Below, piece after piece: positions 33,274 to 44,699 of a stretch of DNA of 64,000 nucleotides (positions are counted from its first letter, which is position 1; each line of letters begins with the position of its first letter). The DNA is from Nicotiana tabacum (lineage: Eukaryota > Streptophyta > Magnoliopsida > Solanales > Solanaceae): positions 54,308,419 through 54,372,418 of the forward strand of contig NC_134095.1 in NCBI RefSeq assembly GCF_000715075.1, written 5' to 3'. The notes beneath the pieces are model-generated. The model was given only the letters and a program-made list of their open reading frames with translations, was not told the origin of the DNA and searched no databases. Both the position numbers and the translations under genes were made by a program.

Positions 33274-33719
33274 GCCGCAGGGGCACTAATGATGCCAATT
33301 TTTAATTGAGGGTAAACCTATCCTATTTTAAATAATCGAGGGGTAGTTTTGAACCTTTTCTATAAAGTATAGTTAAATTATTTTTTTAAAAAAAAGAAGA
33401 AGAAAGAATAGTTCAAATTACATAGATCTTCTAAATGAACTTATAGGTTTTAACCTACACTTTTATAGACAAGTAATTAGAATATAGACTATTATCCCTA
33501 TCTTTTAGACTAAGTTTAAGGAACTATCCTTAGATAGATTTTAACTTTTAAGTGATGTCTCACCCTTTCCTCATAGAATAACTTGAACCCTTATCTAGAA
33601 TTTCATTGGTTTAGCAAACTATTAAGAGTTGATCTTTATTCGACCCATAAGTACCCCGATCTACCTAAATATTAGGTGGAGGCTCCTTACCTTCTATGAA
33701 CCTTGGAATTTCCATTATG
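33274..33719. other. Gene-free spacer
   Basis: AT-rich sequence after element C. It presumably continues the target of C, since aggtt at 20641 and at 33269 mark the split site. The plus frame at 33629-33850 overlaps the reverse of a LINE remnant and is not considered a gene. Confidence 0.4.
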
Positions 33720-34470
33720 GTGAATCCTATCTTAATCTGGGTAAAATAGGGTGCAACAGTCGCTTTCTTGACTTTCACTTTTTCTTGAGCCTCTCCATTC
33801 TACCACTAGTCCCCTTTATGCCCACTAGTGTAGCCCTCCGAGACCCTTAATACCTCTCTAGCTGCTTCTCTAATGCAATTCGCTATCATGGTCCACATAC
33901 TACTCGTGTTTCCACTACTCCTTCAAGCTCCCATTACTAACAACTTCTCCCCAAACTCCCGAGCTTTGTCCTTAGTCAAGGCTCCTCACTTGATCTTAGG
34001 TTGACCATACACGATCCTCTTTTACCTAATGTCTAAATTCATTACCAAGAGCCTATGTTGGGTCATGAGGTTCTCGCTCGGAATAATCTTGCAATCTGTG
34101 CATAAACCTCTATAAGGCCACCGTACTATAAAATGTGACCAAGTGCTCCTCCTTCTTTGAAAACTCGAGTTAGCTATCACCAAATTAAAAGCCTTAGCAA
34201 ATCCAACAACAAAGTTCCTCCATCGTTTCCATCACCAAAATCAAAGCCGCCATGCACATTGTCATAACCCCTAGAAGTCATCCTGATGTGGCCATTAAAA
34301 TCACTTGGAATAGCGTCTCGGTGAACGGAATATCACGTACCACCTCGTCCAAATCTTCCCAGGAGTGAGACATATTTTTACATAATTTTTCTATTTCTTC
34401 CAATGTGATAACAATTTTCAACAAAGCCAACTTCTAATGTTCATGCAACACCCATTTTTTCGCATGTTCT
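33720..34470 (-). pseudogene. Degenerate RTE-type LINE, endonuclease and linker region
   Basis: Minus-strand reading gives, in order, WEDLDEVVRDIPFTETLF, DFNGHI...GYDNVHGGFDFGDGN, an IANSSF-like stretch, DCKIIPSENLMTQHRLLVMN, GALTKDKARE, and MWTMIANCIREAAREVL...GGHKGD. This is the order of the apurinic endonuclease end and the linker before RT in RTE-clade LINEs of Solanaceae (often annotated as craniofacial development protein 2-like). Stops fall at expected Trp codons (TGG to TGA or TAG) and several frameshifts occur. No RT domain is seen to the left. Confidence 0.65.
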
Positions 34471-35094
34471 AATCTTTTTCTCCTATTTTTGCTAGCTACT
34501 CAACATTCCGTTTTTAGTACATAATTTTTTTAAACAGTAGTGAGATATTAGAGTTATATGGAAAGGGACTGATCTTGCTAGATGTCATTTTTACAAAAAG
34601 TTTGTTTTAAAACTGTTTTCTTGTATATTCTAAAAACAATTTATGTTTCTATATTTGTTCTGAAAAGTTAATTGCGTTAGGATAGGATGTTTTTTTAGAA
34701 ATACAAAATATATGCAAATATCAGTATAAAGTGAATGGGTCTAAATGGTTCTTTATTCTTTGGATGTTGGTATTTACCCGAAATTAGTTTCTTGGTCTGT
34801 TGTGATTACTAGACATGAACTTCAATAACTTTGTTTACAAAGAAAATTTCTACAATTTGGTTACCAAAAACTAAAATTAATACAAAAACATATTTTCAAA
34901 CCAAATCTAAAATAAAAAGGACAATTAGAGAATATTTAATAATCAATGTGTTACATATGAAGTAATTTAAAAACTCTATCATAAGGCCCTTAAACCCTAT
35001 CCCCAGCAATAAAGTTGCAGGCATTTCTATTGCTGATTCTATTGTGAAAGATTCCTTCATTTATTCTATTGCTGATTCTGTCCCCAAGGCATCA
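34471..35094 (+). promoter_or_regulatory. Upstream region of the HPRT gene
   Basis: AT-rich, with no coding frame. It must hold the promoter and 5' leader of the gene starting at 35095, but no specific element can be named with confidence. The frame of exon 1 is open back to 35044 without an ATG. Confidence 0.35.
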
Positions 35095-38000
35095 ATGTCT
35101 ACCAATTTGGACGATCATATAGAAAAAATTTTATGGACAGAGCAGCAAATTTCTCGACGAGTTTCTGAGCTTGCTTCCCAAATTACCCTCAGCTTTTCTT
35201 CTTGTAAATCCGCTCCGGTCGCTGTGGGCGTTGCCACTGGTGCTTTTCTGTTCCTAGCTGACCTTGTTCGCAAAATCAAACTTCCCATCTCCGTTGATTT
35301 TGTTCGGGTTGAATCATACGGCTCTGGTACTGTATCCAATGGCAAACCCAAGATTTCTTGCGATTTGAAAATTGATGTTACTGGAAAGCATGTGATTTTG
35401 GTATGAATTTGTTAATTATAGTGTTTGGAAGAATTCCCTTTTTTGGTATATTAGGGTTCATCAGTTTGAGATATATACGTGCAATTGAGATAATTAAAAA
35501 TGCAATCTTTATTCACTGGTTATGCTTATTTTTTCAGTTCTAGCAGCTGAAATTTTGTACATTTTAATTCAATCTATTGTAATTTATAAAAGTGTTCTGT
35601 TTGTGGCGCTTCAAGGATATTAATGTATCTGAAAAGCTTTATGGAAATCTTTGCAAGACTAAGGGTGTGTTTGGTATGAATCCAACATGTTCTGGCGACC
35701 AATCACCAAAAGATATCTTTCTTGAAAATATTTTCCATTAAAGAATGAAAGATGACTTTCTTAGCTTATGTTTTGCTCTTGTCGTGTCCGTTTGAAATAG
35801 TTTTAAACATTAGAGAGTTGGATAGTGAGGCAAAGTTTCTTCTGGAAAGTGCTTTCTGAAAGATATTTTCCATCATACCAAACACACCTTAAGCATTTCT
35901 CCATTTACACATTTTTGCTGGAAAGGTAGAAAATGGAAATCGCCTGATGTGGGTGCACGTACAGAAAGATTGTTTATAACTAGGGGGAAGCAAGAAAATT
36001 GCTTTTTGTGACTGGATTTTTAACTCCCTTTACATTTCAGATGTTGCATGTATGACTTGACAAAAGATCACGTGTACATCTTAGTTAACATAAGCCAATG
36101 TTTTCCAATAGAATATCTTGCTACCATTTAGGATTTAGGGGAGATCCTGCCGAAGTGCTTATTAGGGTCCTCTTAGTCGAGCTTTCATTCTCCAAGTATC
36201 TTGGCTGGTTAAATTGTCGTGTCGCCATATATTGCCGTCATAACTGCTGCTACTTGGTTATCTCAGTCTCCCCCTTCCCTTCCTCAATTTTCAGATTTAT
36301 AAGTGAACCACTAGCTTGTGTTATGTGTGATTTGGTTGCAGTATATATAATTTTAGTTACGTGCTTGGAGCATGAAGATTCTTTCAGCTTAACCTTAACC
36401 TATCAGTTGGACTCATGAATCCTGCGTTTAAGTTGTAAAATTATATCAGTGACCATGTCTACAATGAACCTGCATATCAGCATACTGACATTTTATTTGA
36501 CTAATTATTATTTTTTGAAACATGTTGAATCTGAGCTGATAATCATGGCTCTTCTGATATTTCCCCAGGTTGAGGACATTGTGGATACAGGAAACACGTT
36601 GTCCTGCCTCATTGAACACTTGAAATTTAAAGGAGCATCCTCCATATCGGTGTGCACGCTCCTCGATAAACCATCAAAGAGGAAGGCTAATTTTGAACTT
36701 GTGGGAGAAGGGAAGTTCTACCGTGGTTTTGAGGTAATCTCTAATATTCTCTTTGCTTTAATGAAAGTCCTTCGTTCTTGTTGTATTTGGATTGTGAATT
36801 ATTACTGATCTGATGATTTCAAGGCATTTGATTGCCATAATTTTTGAGTTTCTTTTACTATGTCAATCTTTGTTAGCTTTATCTTGTCTATAGAAACTTT
36901 AAAAAAATGGCAATGCTTCGTTTTGCCATAGTTGTTTTCTGCTGGCCAGTCTCTCCAACAGAAAATAGACAAAGTAAAAACGAGAAAGGGAGAACTGTGG
37001 CAATTCCTGTCTGATCTAAAGAGCTAAAGTATTTTCTAAAAAAAAGCATATTTCGAGAACCTTTAAGTTAACTCTTAATTCATGAAAAGGAAATTGATTA
37101 TTTTGATGTAGAGTTGTACTCCCTCCGGTCCACAATAAGTGATCAATTTGCTTTAGTCACACCCATTAAGGAAATACTAAATTCTAGACGAAAATAGTTA
37201 GTGTGACTGAACTACCCTTCATTAAATGTTGCACCATAGTTATAGTAGCACTTACTTCTCTTCTCAAATGTGAGGAGTAAATAACTTTTTAGGGATACGT
37301 ACATAAGGTTAATTTTGGAAAAACAAATTGAATTTTTTCTTGATTATATAAATGGACACTTATTTTAGACTAAAATAAAAAAGCAAATTGGTCACTTATT
37401 GTGGACCAGAGGGAGTAAGATTAATCTCTCTCCACCTATGAAAGAATTATTGCAGTAGCAAATTTTCCTGTCCACACTGTTAAATTGGCAAGTATTTGAT
37501 ATATGCTTCTACGGTTTATGTGCTTTCTTAATATGTCCCTTCCGCATGAGAAGACTTGAAATTATTCATGGTTATAGCAGCCGGCAACTGTCATGACAAA
37601 GAGGTTGGTTTACTACATTGGTTTTATGACCATTTATGCAATAGAGAAAAACTTGGCATTGGTTTTCTAAAATGATAGTAGTAATATGTTTAGTTCTTCT
37701 TTTGCCCAATAATTAAACTGAGAATATGAGATTTCTCTGATGTCACTAGCCGATACCACAGGAAGATACTATTGGCAAATCAAATATTGAAATATCGCAT
37801 TATAATAGATTAGAGATGGCTCGTTGCTATTTTTGATGGATAACCAGCCTATAACAACAGCATGTCTAGAAAGAAAGATGTTGTAGCTTGCATTTGGATA
37901 GCTCCTACATACTCCCCCTTTAGAAGATTAACCGAAACTCCATTCTTTTATTTGTAAATGTTAAAAAAGGGCAGCCCGGCCTGGTGCATAAAGCATCCCG

Positions 38001-39913
38001 CATTCACGCATGGTGGGGATGGGTCACACCCCAAGGGATGTGGTGTAGACAACCTAACTTAACACAAGCATTAATGGTTACTTCCACGGCTCGAACTCGT
38101 GACCTATAGGTCACACGGAGAGAACTTTATCGTTGCTCCAAGGTTCCCCTTCTATTTGTAAACTAGTATATATGTCCGCGCTTTGCGCGGTCGTAAAAGA
38201 TATCAAATATGAAGAAAAAAAAATTAAATATGGATACTAAAGTTCTAGCACAATACTTATATTTGTGAAATAGCCTATCAATTAAAACCTATTCAGACGA
38301 ACTTTTACAACTTCACTTCTTTTGGTCATGTGTCTAATTTTATAATAATGCTCCAAGTACATAAATTATGCTCTAGAATAAAGCTTCTCTGTGTATCACA
38401 TTTACTTCCCTTTTTAAAATTTTGAAGAGAATTTTCCTATTTCTTAATGGACATTTAGGGGTTTTATTTCATTTTCTTAGAAAAAGATTACTCTTTCGAT
38501 AAGTTTGAATTATCATAATCCATGTAGTTTTCTACTCATAGTATGTGCGCCCAAATCCTAATTTTCAATAATAATTTTTAATCTCTATTTGCAATGTCTC
38601 ATAAGGCCAAAGTTCTACATATTATACTATTGATCATAGCGAGGACACATTGGCATTTACTTTATTAAAATGCAACTCCTCTCGCAAACATTTGAATAGG
38701 ATGTCACAAACAAAGTTTCTTCATCTTTCTTTAATCAGTAGTTGAGAGCGAACGCATTGCAATTTAAGAAAATCTTTTTAAAAAAACTAGTAAAAGAAAG
38801 GAAAATAATTATCGTTATTATATACTAAAGAATAAATAAACACTGATATATACCTAAAATATTACTATAGTACAATCTTGTAAATTGGAATAAAAAAGAG
38901 CACCGAAGGGTATAAAATGCTAAATGGGAAACAATCACCAAACTCTTCTGATACGATGGAACTATACTTCAGTAAATTTAAGTATTTTCTGATAAAACCT
39001 ATCTTAAACAACATTTGTATATAGATTGATATAGTTCTCAATCTTAGCAACTAACAAACAAATATTCTTATACCATCTAGTAAAATACATTAAAGATATC
39101 AAAGCATCCAGGCTATTTATATACTCTAAAATAGAGAAAGTAAGATGTATAAATTTTCAAAAAGAAATTTATTACAATTGAAATCTGAAATTATAATACC
39201 TTGATACTTGCTTTCACTTCAAGAAAACTCAAATCTATTGGAAACCAAAAAAGATATTCTACTTCTATATACAAAAAACAGAATGAAACAAAAAAAAGAA
39301 GAGAACAATATCAATTAAAAACTATAATAATCTGCTAAAAATAACATATCAATGGATCACTAAAAATAAAAACATGGCAAAAGAATTATATCCACCAAAT
39401 CAGAAAAATAGAAGAGAAAAAACGACATGCGAAAACAATTATTATCAGGAAATCAATACATCAAAGTAGGGTAAATGGTATTACATTCAAAGTAACAATC
39501 TTCTATAGGACAAAATATTACAAAAAGATAAAGAGCAAAAAAGAAATTCCAAAAGTACCTGACGCCAAAAGGAATGACAACATTAGTAGAGAGCAGAAGG
39601 ACTATTTGAAGGAGACGGACTCTTGAGTGGCATATTTATTTCATTAAATTAGAGAAGAACATGGTCTTAAAGGTTATAATAATGATAGGTACTAAATAGG
39701 GTGGTAAACATTGCGTAATTACAAAGATAGTAACGTACCTTTAGGAGTTGTAATATAATCAATATTAATTGTAATAATTGTAATACATTTAATAGTAAAA
39801 AGTCCATTGAATGGGAAAATATTTTTGAACACAAAAAAGCCAAAAAAAATGAGAAAAAAGATAAATGGCAATCCTAGTCAAAGAGAGATGCCAACTCATC
39901 TTTTATTGTCCCA

Positions 39914-39994
<81 letters not shown>

Positions 39995-40182
39995 ATATGT
40001 ATATATATAACTTTCTATTCCGCACTAGAAATATTGGTGCAAGTAACCTTTTATTTATCATTCTTCATTTAATTTGCATGCAGTGTCCAGATTATTTTGT
40101 GGTTGGCTATGGATTAGATTTTTCTGAGCTTTATAGGAACTTACCCTACGTGGGAGTCCTGAAACCTGAGATGTACAGTTGA
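35095..40182 (+). CDS. HPT1: Hypoxanthine(-guanine) phosphoribosyltransferase
   Basis: Three exons, 35095-35400, 36569-36733 and 40084-40182, with GT-AG introns and intact phase give 189 residues, the usual length for plant HPRT. The enzyme salvages hypoxanthine and guanine to IMP and GMP with PRPP, probably in the cytosol since no targeting peptide is seen. Motifs: the VESYGSGT flexible loop in exon 1, the PRPP-binding [11 protein letters not shown] at the start of exon 2, [11 protein letters not shown], and the C-terminal [21 protein letters not shown] in exon 3. The ATG at 35095 ([14 protein letters not shown]) is the only ATG in the open frame. Introns of 1168 and 3350 bases carry several transposons. 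The Arabidopsis counterpart is At1g71750. The coding sequence looks intact. Confidence 0.93.
35663..35889. mobile_element. Tourist-like MITE in HPRT intron 1
   Basis: Terminal inverted repeats gggtgtgtttggtatga and tcataccaaacacacct bound a 227-base element, with TAA on both sides (35660-35662, 35890-35892). A TAA duplication is typical of PIF/Harbinger MITEs. It has no coding capacity. An hAT MITE is the alternative, but no 8-bp duplication was seen. Confidence 0.65.
37119..37415. mobile_element. Stowaway-like MITE in HPRT intron 2
   Basis: Left end ctccctccggtccacaataa and right end ttattgtggaccagagggag are near-perfect inverted repeats extending about 40 bases. TA flanks both sides (37117-37118, 37416-37417). 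The CTCCCTCYG end and TA duplication are hallmarks of Stowaway (Tc1/mariner) MITEs. Length 297 bases. Confidence 0.85.
37963..38150 (-). mobile_element. tRNA-derived Solanaceae SINE in HPRT intron 2
   Basis: The minus strand starts GGGGAACCTTGGAGCAACG and has a pol III B-box-like GAGTTCGAGCC, then the conserved body (CACATCCCTTGGGGTGTG) and the 3' end GGCCGGGCTGCCC with a short T-rich tail (plus 37961-37968). It resembles the SolS SINE families. The target duplication was not resolved. It is inserted opposite to the host gene. Confidence 0.7.
38163..39917 (-). mobile_element. Candidate non-autonomous Helitron in HPRT intron 2
   Basis: On the minus strand the sequence ends with the palindrome CCGCGCAAAGCGCGG, nine bases (acatatata), then CTAG followed by T. 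This is the layout of a Helitron 3' end (hairpin near a CTRR terminus). The interior to about 39900 is AT-rich and non-coding. The 5' end may lie at the (AT)n tract, where the minus strand reads ...tataAAGTTGGGACAATAAAAG, but the expected TC start was not placed with certainty. Confidence 0.45.
39918..40010. repeat. (AT)n microsatellite
   Basis: About 35 uninterrupted AT repeats, then gtatgtatatatgtatatatata. It ends about 75 bases before the acceptor of HPRT exon 3 and is likely to vary in length between lines. Confidence 0.95.
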
Positions 40183-40981
40183 TTTATTTGGCCACAAATA
40201 ATTGTTCCATCCAAGGAAAATTCTTGATTTGTTGGATACATTCAACCTTTTGCTGATGAAGAGGTGCCAGTTTCCTTATTATGAATCAGAGGGACTGCAA
40301 AGGTTCAGTTCCAAGCATTTTTTCCTTTACCCCGAGCCCTGCCCCCGCCCCTCACCCTCGTGTGGCATTCACCAGTTTATATTGTAATATACCTACACCT
40401 GCATATTCAGTGTGTGGCTCCTCTCCAATACCTAAGAATTGAATAGTTTTTGCAAACTTTGTCCATCAATTTCTTGTCTCTATGTTTTTTTTTGGTGTGC
40501 GCGCGCCTGTATGGTTAGCAATTTGTATTTTACTAGGTAACTGTTATTAGAGCTCAACGACATTTCAGTTTTCTGATTCGTTTTGACTGACACAGATTGT
40601 TCTATTGGACAAACACTGGATGAACTTAGAAAGTATTGACTATTGAATTACTGATAAGACATTTTGTTTCCTTTCGTCAAGTAGGTAAAGTAGGCATACG
40701 AACCACTTTGCCTTAGTTCTTACTTTTCATTTGTAGTAAATAAGAAATTCTTTTCTTCCCCGTTTTGTAAAATATCCTTTGAGTTCAGTATATTCAATTT
40801 TCAGGATACATTGGCATTAAGTTAGGCAAGTTATAAACGTTGAGAGAGAGTACATCATTTACTAAATCACTTGGTTCTCAATAGATTTAAGAAAAATAAA
40901 AAGAAAGAAAAGAAGGAAATAACCAACCAGTACATAAATATTAAAGAGCAATATTAATCCTTTTTATGAATGGACGGAACA
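40183..40981. other. Intergenic region between convergent genes
   Basis: Contains the 3' UTR of the HPRT gene on the left and of the small minus-strand gene on the right. No other gene is seen. A short alternating stretch gtgtgcgcgcgcc is at 40494-40507. Confidence 0.45.
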
Positions 40982-41329
40982 TTATTCTTTCCATGGAAGT
41001 GCAAGAGGGCGTGGAGTTTTGGGATTAACTAAATTCCCAGCAGTATCATAAATTATGACACCAGAAAATTGAGGAAGCTGGCATTTTCCTCCCATGATTA
41101 TATTTTTCTTCCAGATTACAGAGACTTCACCACTGCATGTGTTTGGATCAGCTTCTCCAAAATAGTAACTCTGATCAATCTCTTCATTATTGAGTTGAAT
41201 AACAGGGTCATGTTCATCGCCATAGCCATAACATGCTCTCCACTTGCGCTTCCATTTCCTCGAATGGCTTGCAACTAGTTGAGATAGGCTAGTGAACTTG
41301 TTGTCCAAGAGTACTAGTGCGCGAGCCAT
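40982..41329 (-). CDS. Small uncharacterised plant protein (115 aa)
   Basis: A single-exon frame from an ATG at 41329 (MARALVLLDNKF) to a stop at 40982. The protein has a basic patch (SRKWKRKWRACYGYG), an acidic middle (NNEEIDQSYYFGEAD), and a compact C-terminal half with VSVIWKKNIIMGGKCQLP and FSGVIIYDTAGN. No signal peptide or membrane segment is evident. The balanced composition, an upstream TATA box and a clean frame argue for a real gene. It resembles a conserved but unnamed family of short plant proteins as far as I recall; I cannot assign a function. It converges on the HPRT gene. Confidence 0.7.
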   Translation of the reverse strand: MARALVLLDNKFTSLSQLVASHSRKWKRKWRACYGYGDEHDPVIQLNNEEIDQSYYFGEADPNTCSGEVSVIWKKNIIMGGKCQLPQFSGVIIYDTAGNLVNPKTPRPLALPWKE

Positions 41330-41477
41330 GAAATAAGTATAATTAAGTCTGTCGATTCAATCTATCTTAGATGGAATTTTTGCTAGTAGGTAGCGCGAGA
41401 GATCTGCTGGTTCTTCAATCCCTTTCCTTGTAGTTTGTTTCTAAGTTGGACGATTGGTATTATCTAAAGGTATGTGC

Positions 41478-41485
41478 TTATATAA
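41478..41485 (-). promoter_or_regulatory. TATA box of the 115-aa gene
   Basis: Minus strand TATATAA lies about 150 bases upstream of the ATG at 41329 with no minus-strand ATG evident between. Position and sequence suit a plant core promoter. Confidence 0.5.
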
Positions 41486-41737
41486 ATTGCAAGGATGAAT
41501 TGGGGTTGTTGAGTTTGGAAATTAGTTGCATAATCTGTAGTTTGGTCCAAGATTTGAAGCAATAGTTTGTTGCAATAGTTAATAAAGTGAAGTGGTTTTG
41601 GTGACTTAGTTGTGGGTTTAGTTAAACATATCCAGTTTCTCAATGAAGAAGTCCTATTTGTCAACTTCGGTTAAAGTTGGGATCAAAAGTCAAATGTTAA
41701 AATAAATTAACTTACCTGCTGGAAAGATCACCATTAT

Positions 41738-42323
41738 TGTATTGGGGAAAATAAATGTTACACGTGGAATTAATTATGTGGCTGACATGGCAAGACATGT
41801 GGATCATTAGAAAGGGACAGCTGGAGAAGAGTACTTAAAGAGATTCGAGTCTTAATAGGTACGAGCAAAACATCTAAGAGACAAGAAGAAACGGTTGCTC
41901 GAGTATCTTCGTAATTTGAAGAGACACTGATGGAGTGAATCAAGACAACAAAAAGTACAGATTCGTTAATCTTCAATTAATGAGCATGAATGACTAGAAA
42001 CGTTACAGAATCTTCACGAAACAGTTACGATTGCCAATTATAACGTTTCATTAATGTCATTAAATACTCATAATAACTCGATTACGAGAGGGAAGAGACG
42101 TTGTACTTAGAAATAGCTATAAAAGGAAGAGAAATGTCATTTGTATGGATACGTTCTGATTATTACTGGAATACACTTATTTACTTTTGCTTTATACTGA
42201 TTGCTTTGTTATTTCTCGCTCTAATTTTCCTTTCTCGTTGCAAAAATATTCATTTTCTTGATTATCAGTAACCCGAGTACTAAAAATAAGCTTTGACTGA
42301 AATTTTTATTTTTTGGTTAAACA
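41738..42323 (+). repeat. 5' LTR of element B
   Basis: Begins tgtattggggaaaat and ends ttttttggttaaaca, the same termini as the LTRs of element A. The left boundary is inferred from that match, because no second LTR exists in the window. A primer site follows at 42324-42345 (aattggttccgttacac). Confidence 0.7.
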
Positions 42324-42391
42324 AATTGGTTCCGTTACACAAAATCTGATAATCTTTTTACTTTGCAAATCAATTCTTCTGCCAAAACATC

Positions 42392-43920
42392 ATGTCGAAC
42401 GTCAACAACCATAACCAACAAAACCTACAAAACCAACAAAATCAGCAACATCAGTTGAATCAGCAAAATCAACAAGGAGATGGAACTACACTCCCTTTAC
42501 CACGAAACTCTCCTCGACAATCTCGAGAAGGGACACCTGACAGATCTGAATCGAATATGAATGACCATGAGAACGATCAAGCTATTGATGCAACATTGAA
42601 GCAATTAGCCGAACAGTCAACAATGCTCTTCAAGCTTTTGTCAATAGGTTGCCAACTGTACCACCAACTCCACCTCCAAACAACACCGCAACCATAGAGA
42701 ATCCACGTTCACGGCTCGCTAACTCAGGCAACGGAGTAACTCCCAACGAATCTCGTGATGGAGGGTCAGGTATCCCAGTTAATTCTGATTTACAAAGTTT
42801 ATTACTAACTTTGCAGAAACAACTCAAGGAGCAGAACGATCACATAGAGCGGATACCTGGTGTGCCACCTATAATCAAAGGAGTAGATACGAAAAAATAT
42901 TCTCAACAACCTTGGAAGCCATGTGTTGCACCTTTGCCTATTCCAAAAAAGTTCAAGATGCCCGATATCCCAAAGTATGATGGGACAACTGATCCACGAG
43001 ATCATGTAACTGCATTTACAACTGGCATGAAGGGCAACGACTTGACCAAGCAAGAGATTGAATTAGTATTGGTCAAAAAATTCGGTAAAACACTCACGAA
43101 GGGAGCACTAACATGGTATTCTCTTTTACCTGAAAATTCCATTGATTATTTTGTTGAGCTTGTAGATTCATTTATAAAAGCACACTCGGGAGCTCAAAAA
43201 GTTTAAAAATGTATGGAAGACATTTTCAAAATAAAACAAGGAAATACGGAGCTACTCAGGGAATTCATAGACAGGTTCCAGTGTGAAAGGATAATGTTAC
43301 CACGTGTACCTGACAATTGGGTGGCTATGACATTTTCCAGTAATTTAAATGAAAAAAGCTCGAAAGCCACGAGGAGACTCAAAGAGAGCTTACGAGAATT
43401 TTCCGCAACAACTTGGAATGATGTTTGCAACATGTATAGCATGAAGCTTCGGATAGAAGAAGACACCATCACTCAATCCCAAAGAGATGAAAGGGTAAGT
43501 TCAAGGTGACCAGAAACTGGAAAAATGTCCGGTAAAAATAGGTACGAATCTTATATGGGACCAACAGGAAGGGATTCACGTTCAAAATAAGAAAACCCAA
43601 AGTATGATTCCAGGTCAAAGGACAGAGATTCGGGTTCGTCATCTCGGTTTGGAAAGAAATGAAATATGCGAGATATGCGAGACAACGACGGAAGTTCAAA
43701 GGCGAAAATTAGAGGTTACAGTTTTAATGTTAGCACGTCCGAGCCGGTAGCTGTTTTAAGAAGCATGGGAGATAAAATGTGGTGGTCAAAAGAAATAAGA
43801 TCGAACCCAACAGGAGAAACCCCGATTTTTTGTGCGAGTTTCACAACGATCACGGTCATAAAATAGTAGATTTCAGACTACTACAAGGTGAAGTAGAGCC
43901 CCTATTAAAATAAGGTTACT
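42392..43920 (+). pseudogene. Gag of element B
   Basis: Starts at an ATG at 42392 with a Gln/Asn-rich head (MSNVNNHNQQNLQNQQNQ). A frameshift near 42650-42697 leads to the capsid-like part (IPKKFKMPDIPKYDGTTDPR, TWYSLLPENSIDYF). A stop at 43204 precedes MEDIFKIKQGNTELLREF (43213-43509). The zinc motif CEFHNDHGHK survives near 43835-43865 but its last Cys is Phe (VDF for ADC). The order matches element A. Confidence 0.82.
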
Positions 43921-43928
43921 TAACCTAA

Positions 43929-44582
43929 TTGTTTAGTGAGAAGGGTAAGCAAGCATATATGAAGAATAGGCAGGAACCACCGAAACCTCCATCGCCAAAG
44001 AGAATCAATGGTGTAACATATACGACAGCAAAGAAGGTGTCAAAAATCACAGTCACCCACGGGAAGCGAGTTCGTCAAGTTTTGAAAGAAGATAGTATAA
44101 CATTTGATGATGCAAACGCAGATGGCGTGTTGATCCCACACAATGATGCACTGGTAATATCTTTACTTGTACATGATACTAACGTAAAACGAGTTTTGAT
44201 TGATCCAGGTAGTTCTGTAAATATCATTCTGTTAAGAGTGGCAAACGAGATACAAGCCGATGATAAATTGGTACCCAAAGCACGGACCTTGTCTGGTTTT
44301 GAAAACTCGAGTGTTGTAATAAAAGGGGAGATATTACTCACCACATTCGCAGAAGGAGTAGTCAAAAATACCAAATTTCAAGTGATAGATATGGACATGG
44401 CGTACAATATGATTCTCGGTGGACCGTGGATTCACGAAATGGATGTTGTTACATCTACCCTACATCAGGTTATCAGGTTCCTTTCACAATGGGGAATAAG
44501 AAAAATCCGTGGTGATCAACAGGCTTCCCGAAGTATTAACTCAGTGGCAGATTCAAGCGCAAAAAGCGACGTTGTATATTAA
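43929..44582 (+). pseudogene. Protease of element B
   Basis: A 217-residue frame with VLIDPGSSVNIILLRV, then FQVIDMDMAYNMILGGPWIHE. The DPGS box matches element A. Arg of the conserved LGRPWIH is Gly here. The frame ends at 44582 before the RT region. Confidence 0.8.
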
Positions 44583-44699
44583 AAATAGCAGTTACAGAAT
44601 TCAGTTGAGGATTTAGCAACACAAACCTCAACTGTAGATGGACAAATAGATGTAGACTCAAGGCCTGATACTATTCAAGAACCAGAAGAAAATGAAAAC

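Noticed and set aside
36098..36418. Frame of 106 codons in HPRT intron 1
   Set aside because: Intronic, low complexity and with no homology signal; the exon 2 acceptor lies further on at 36569.
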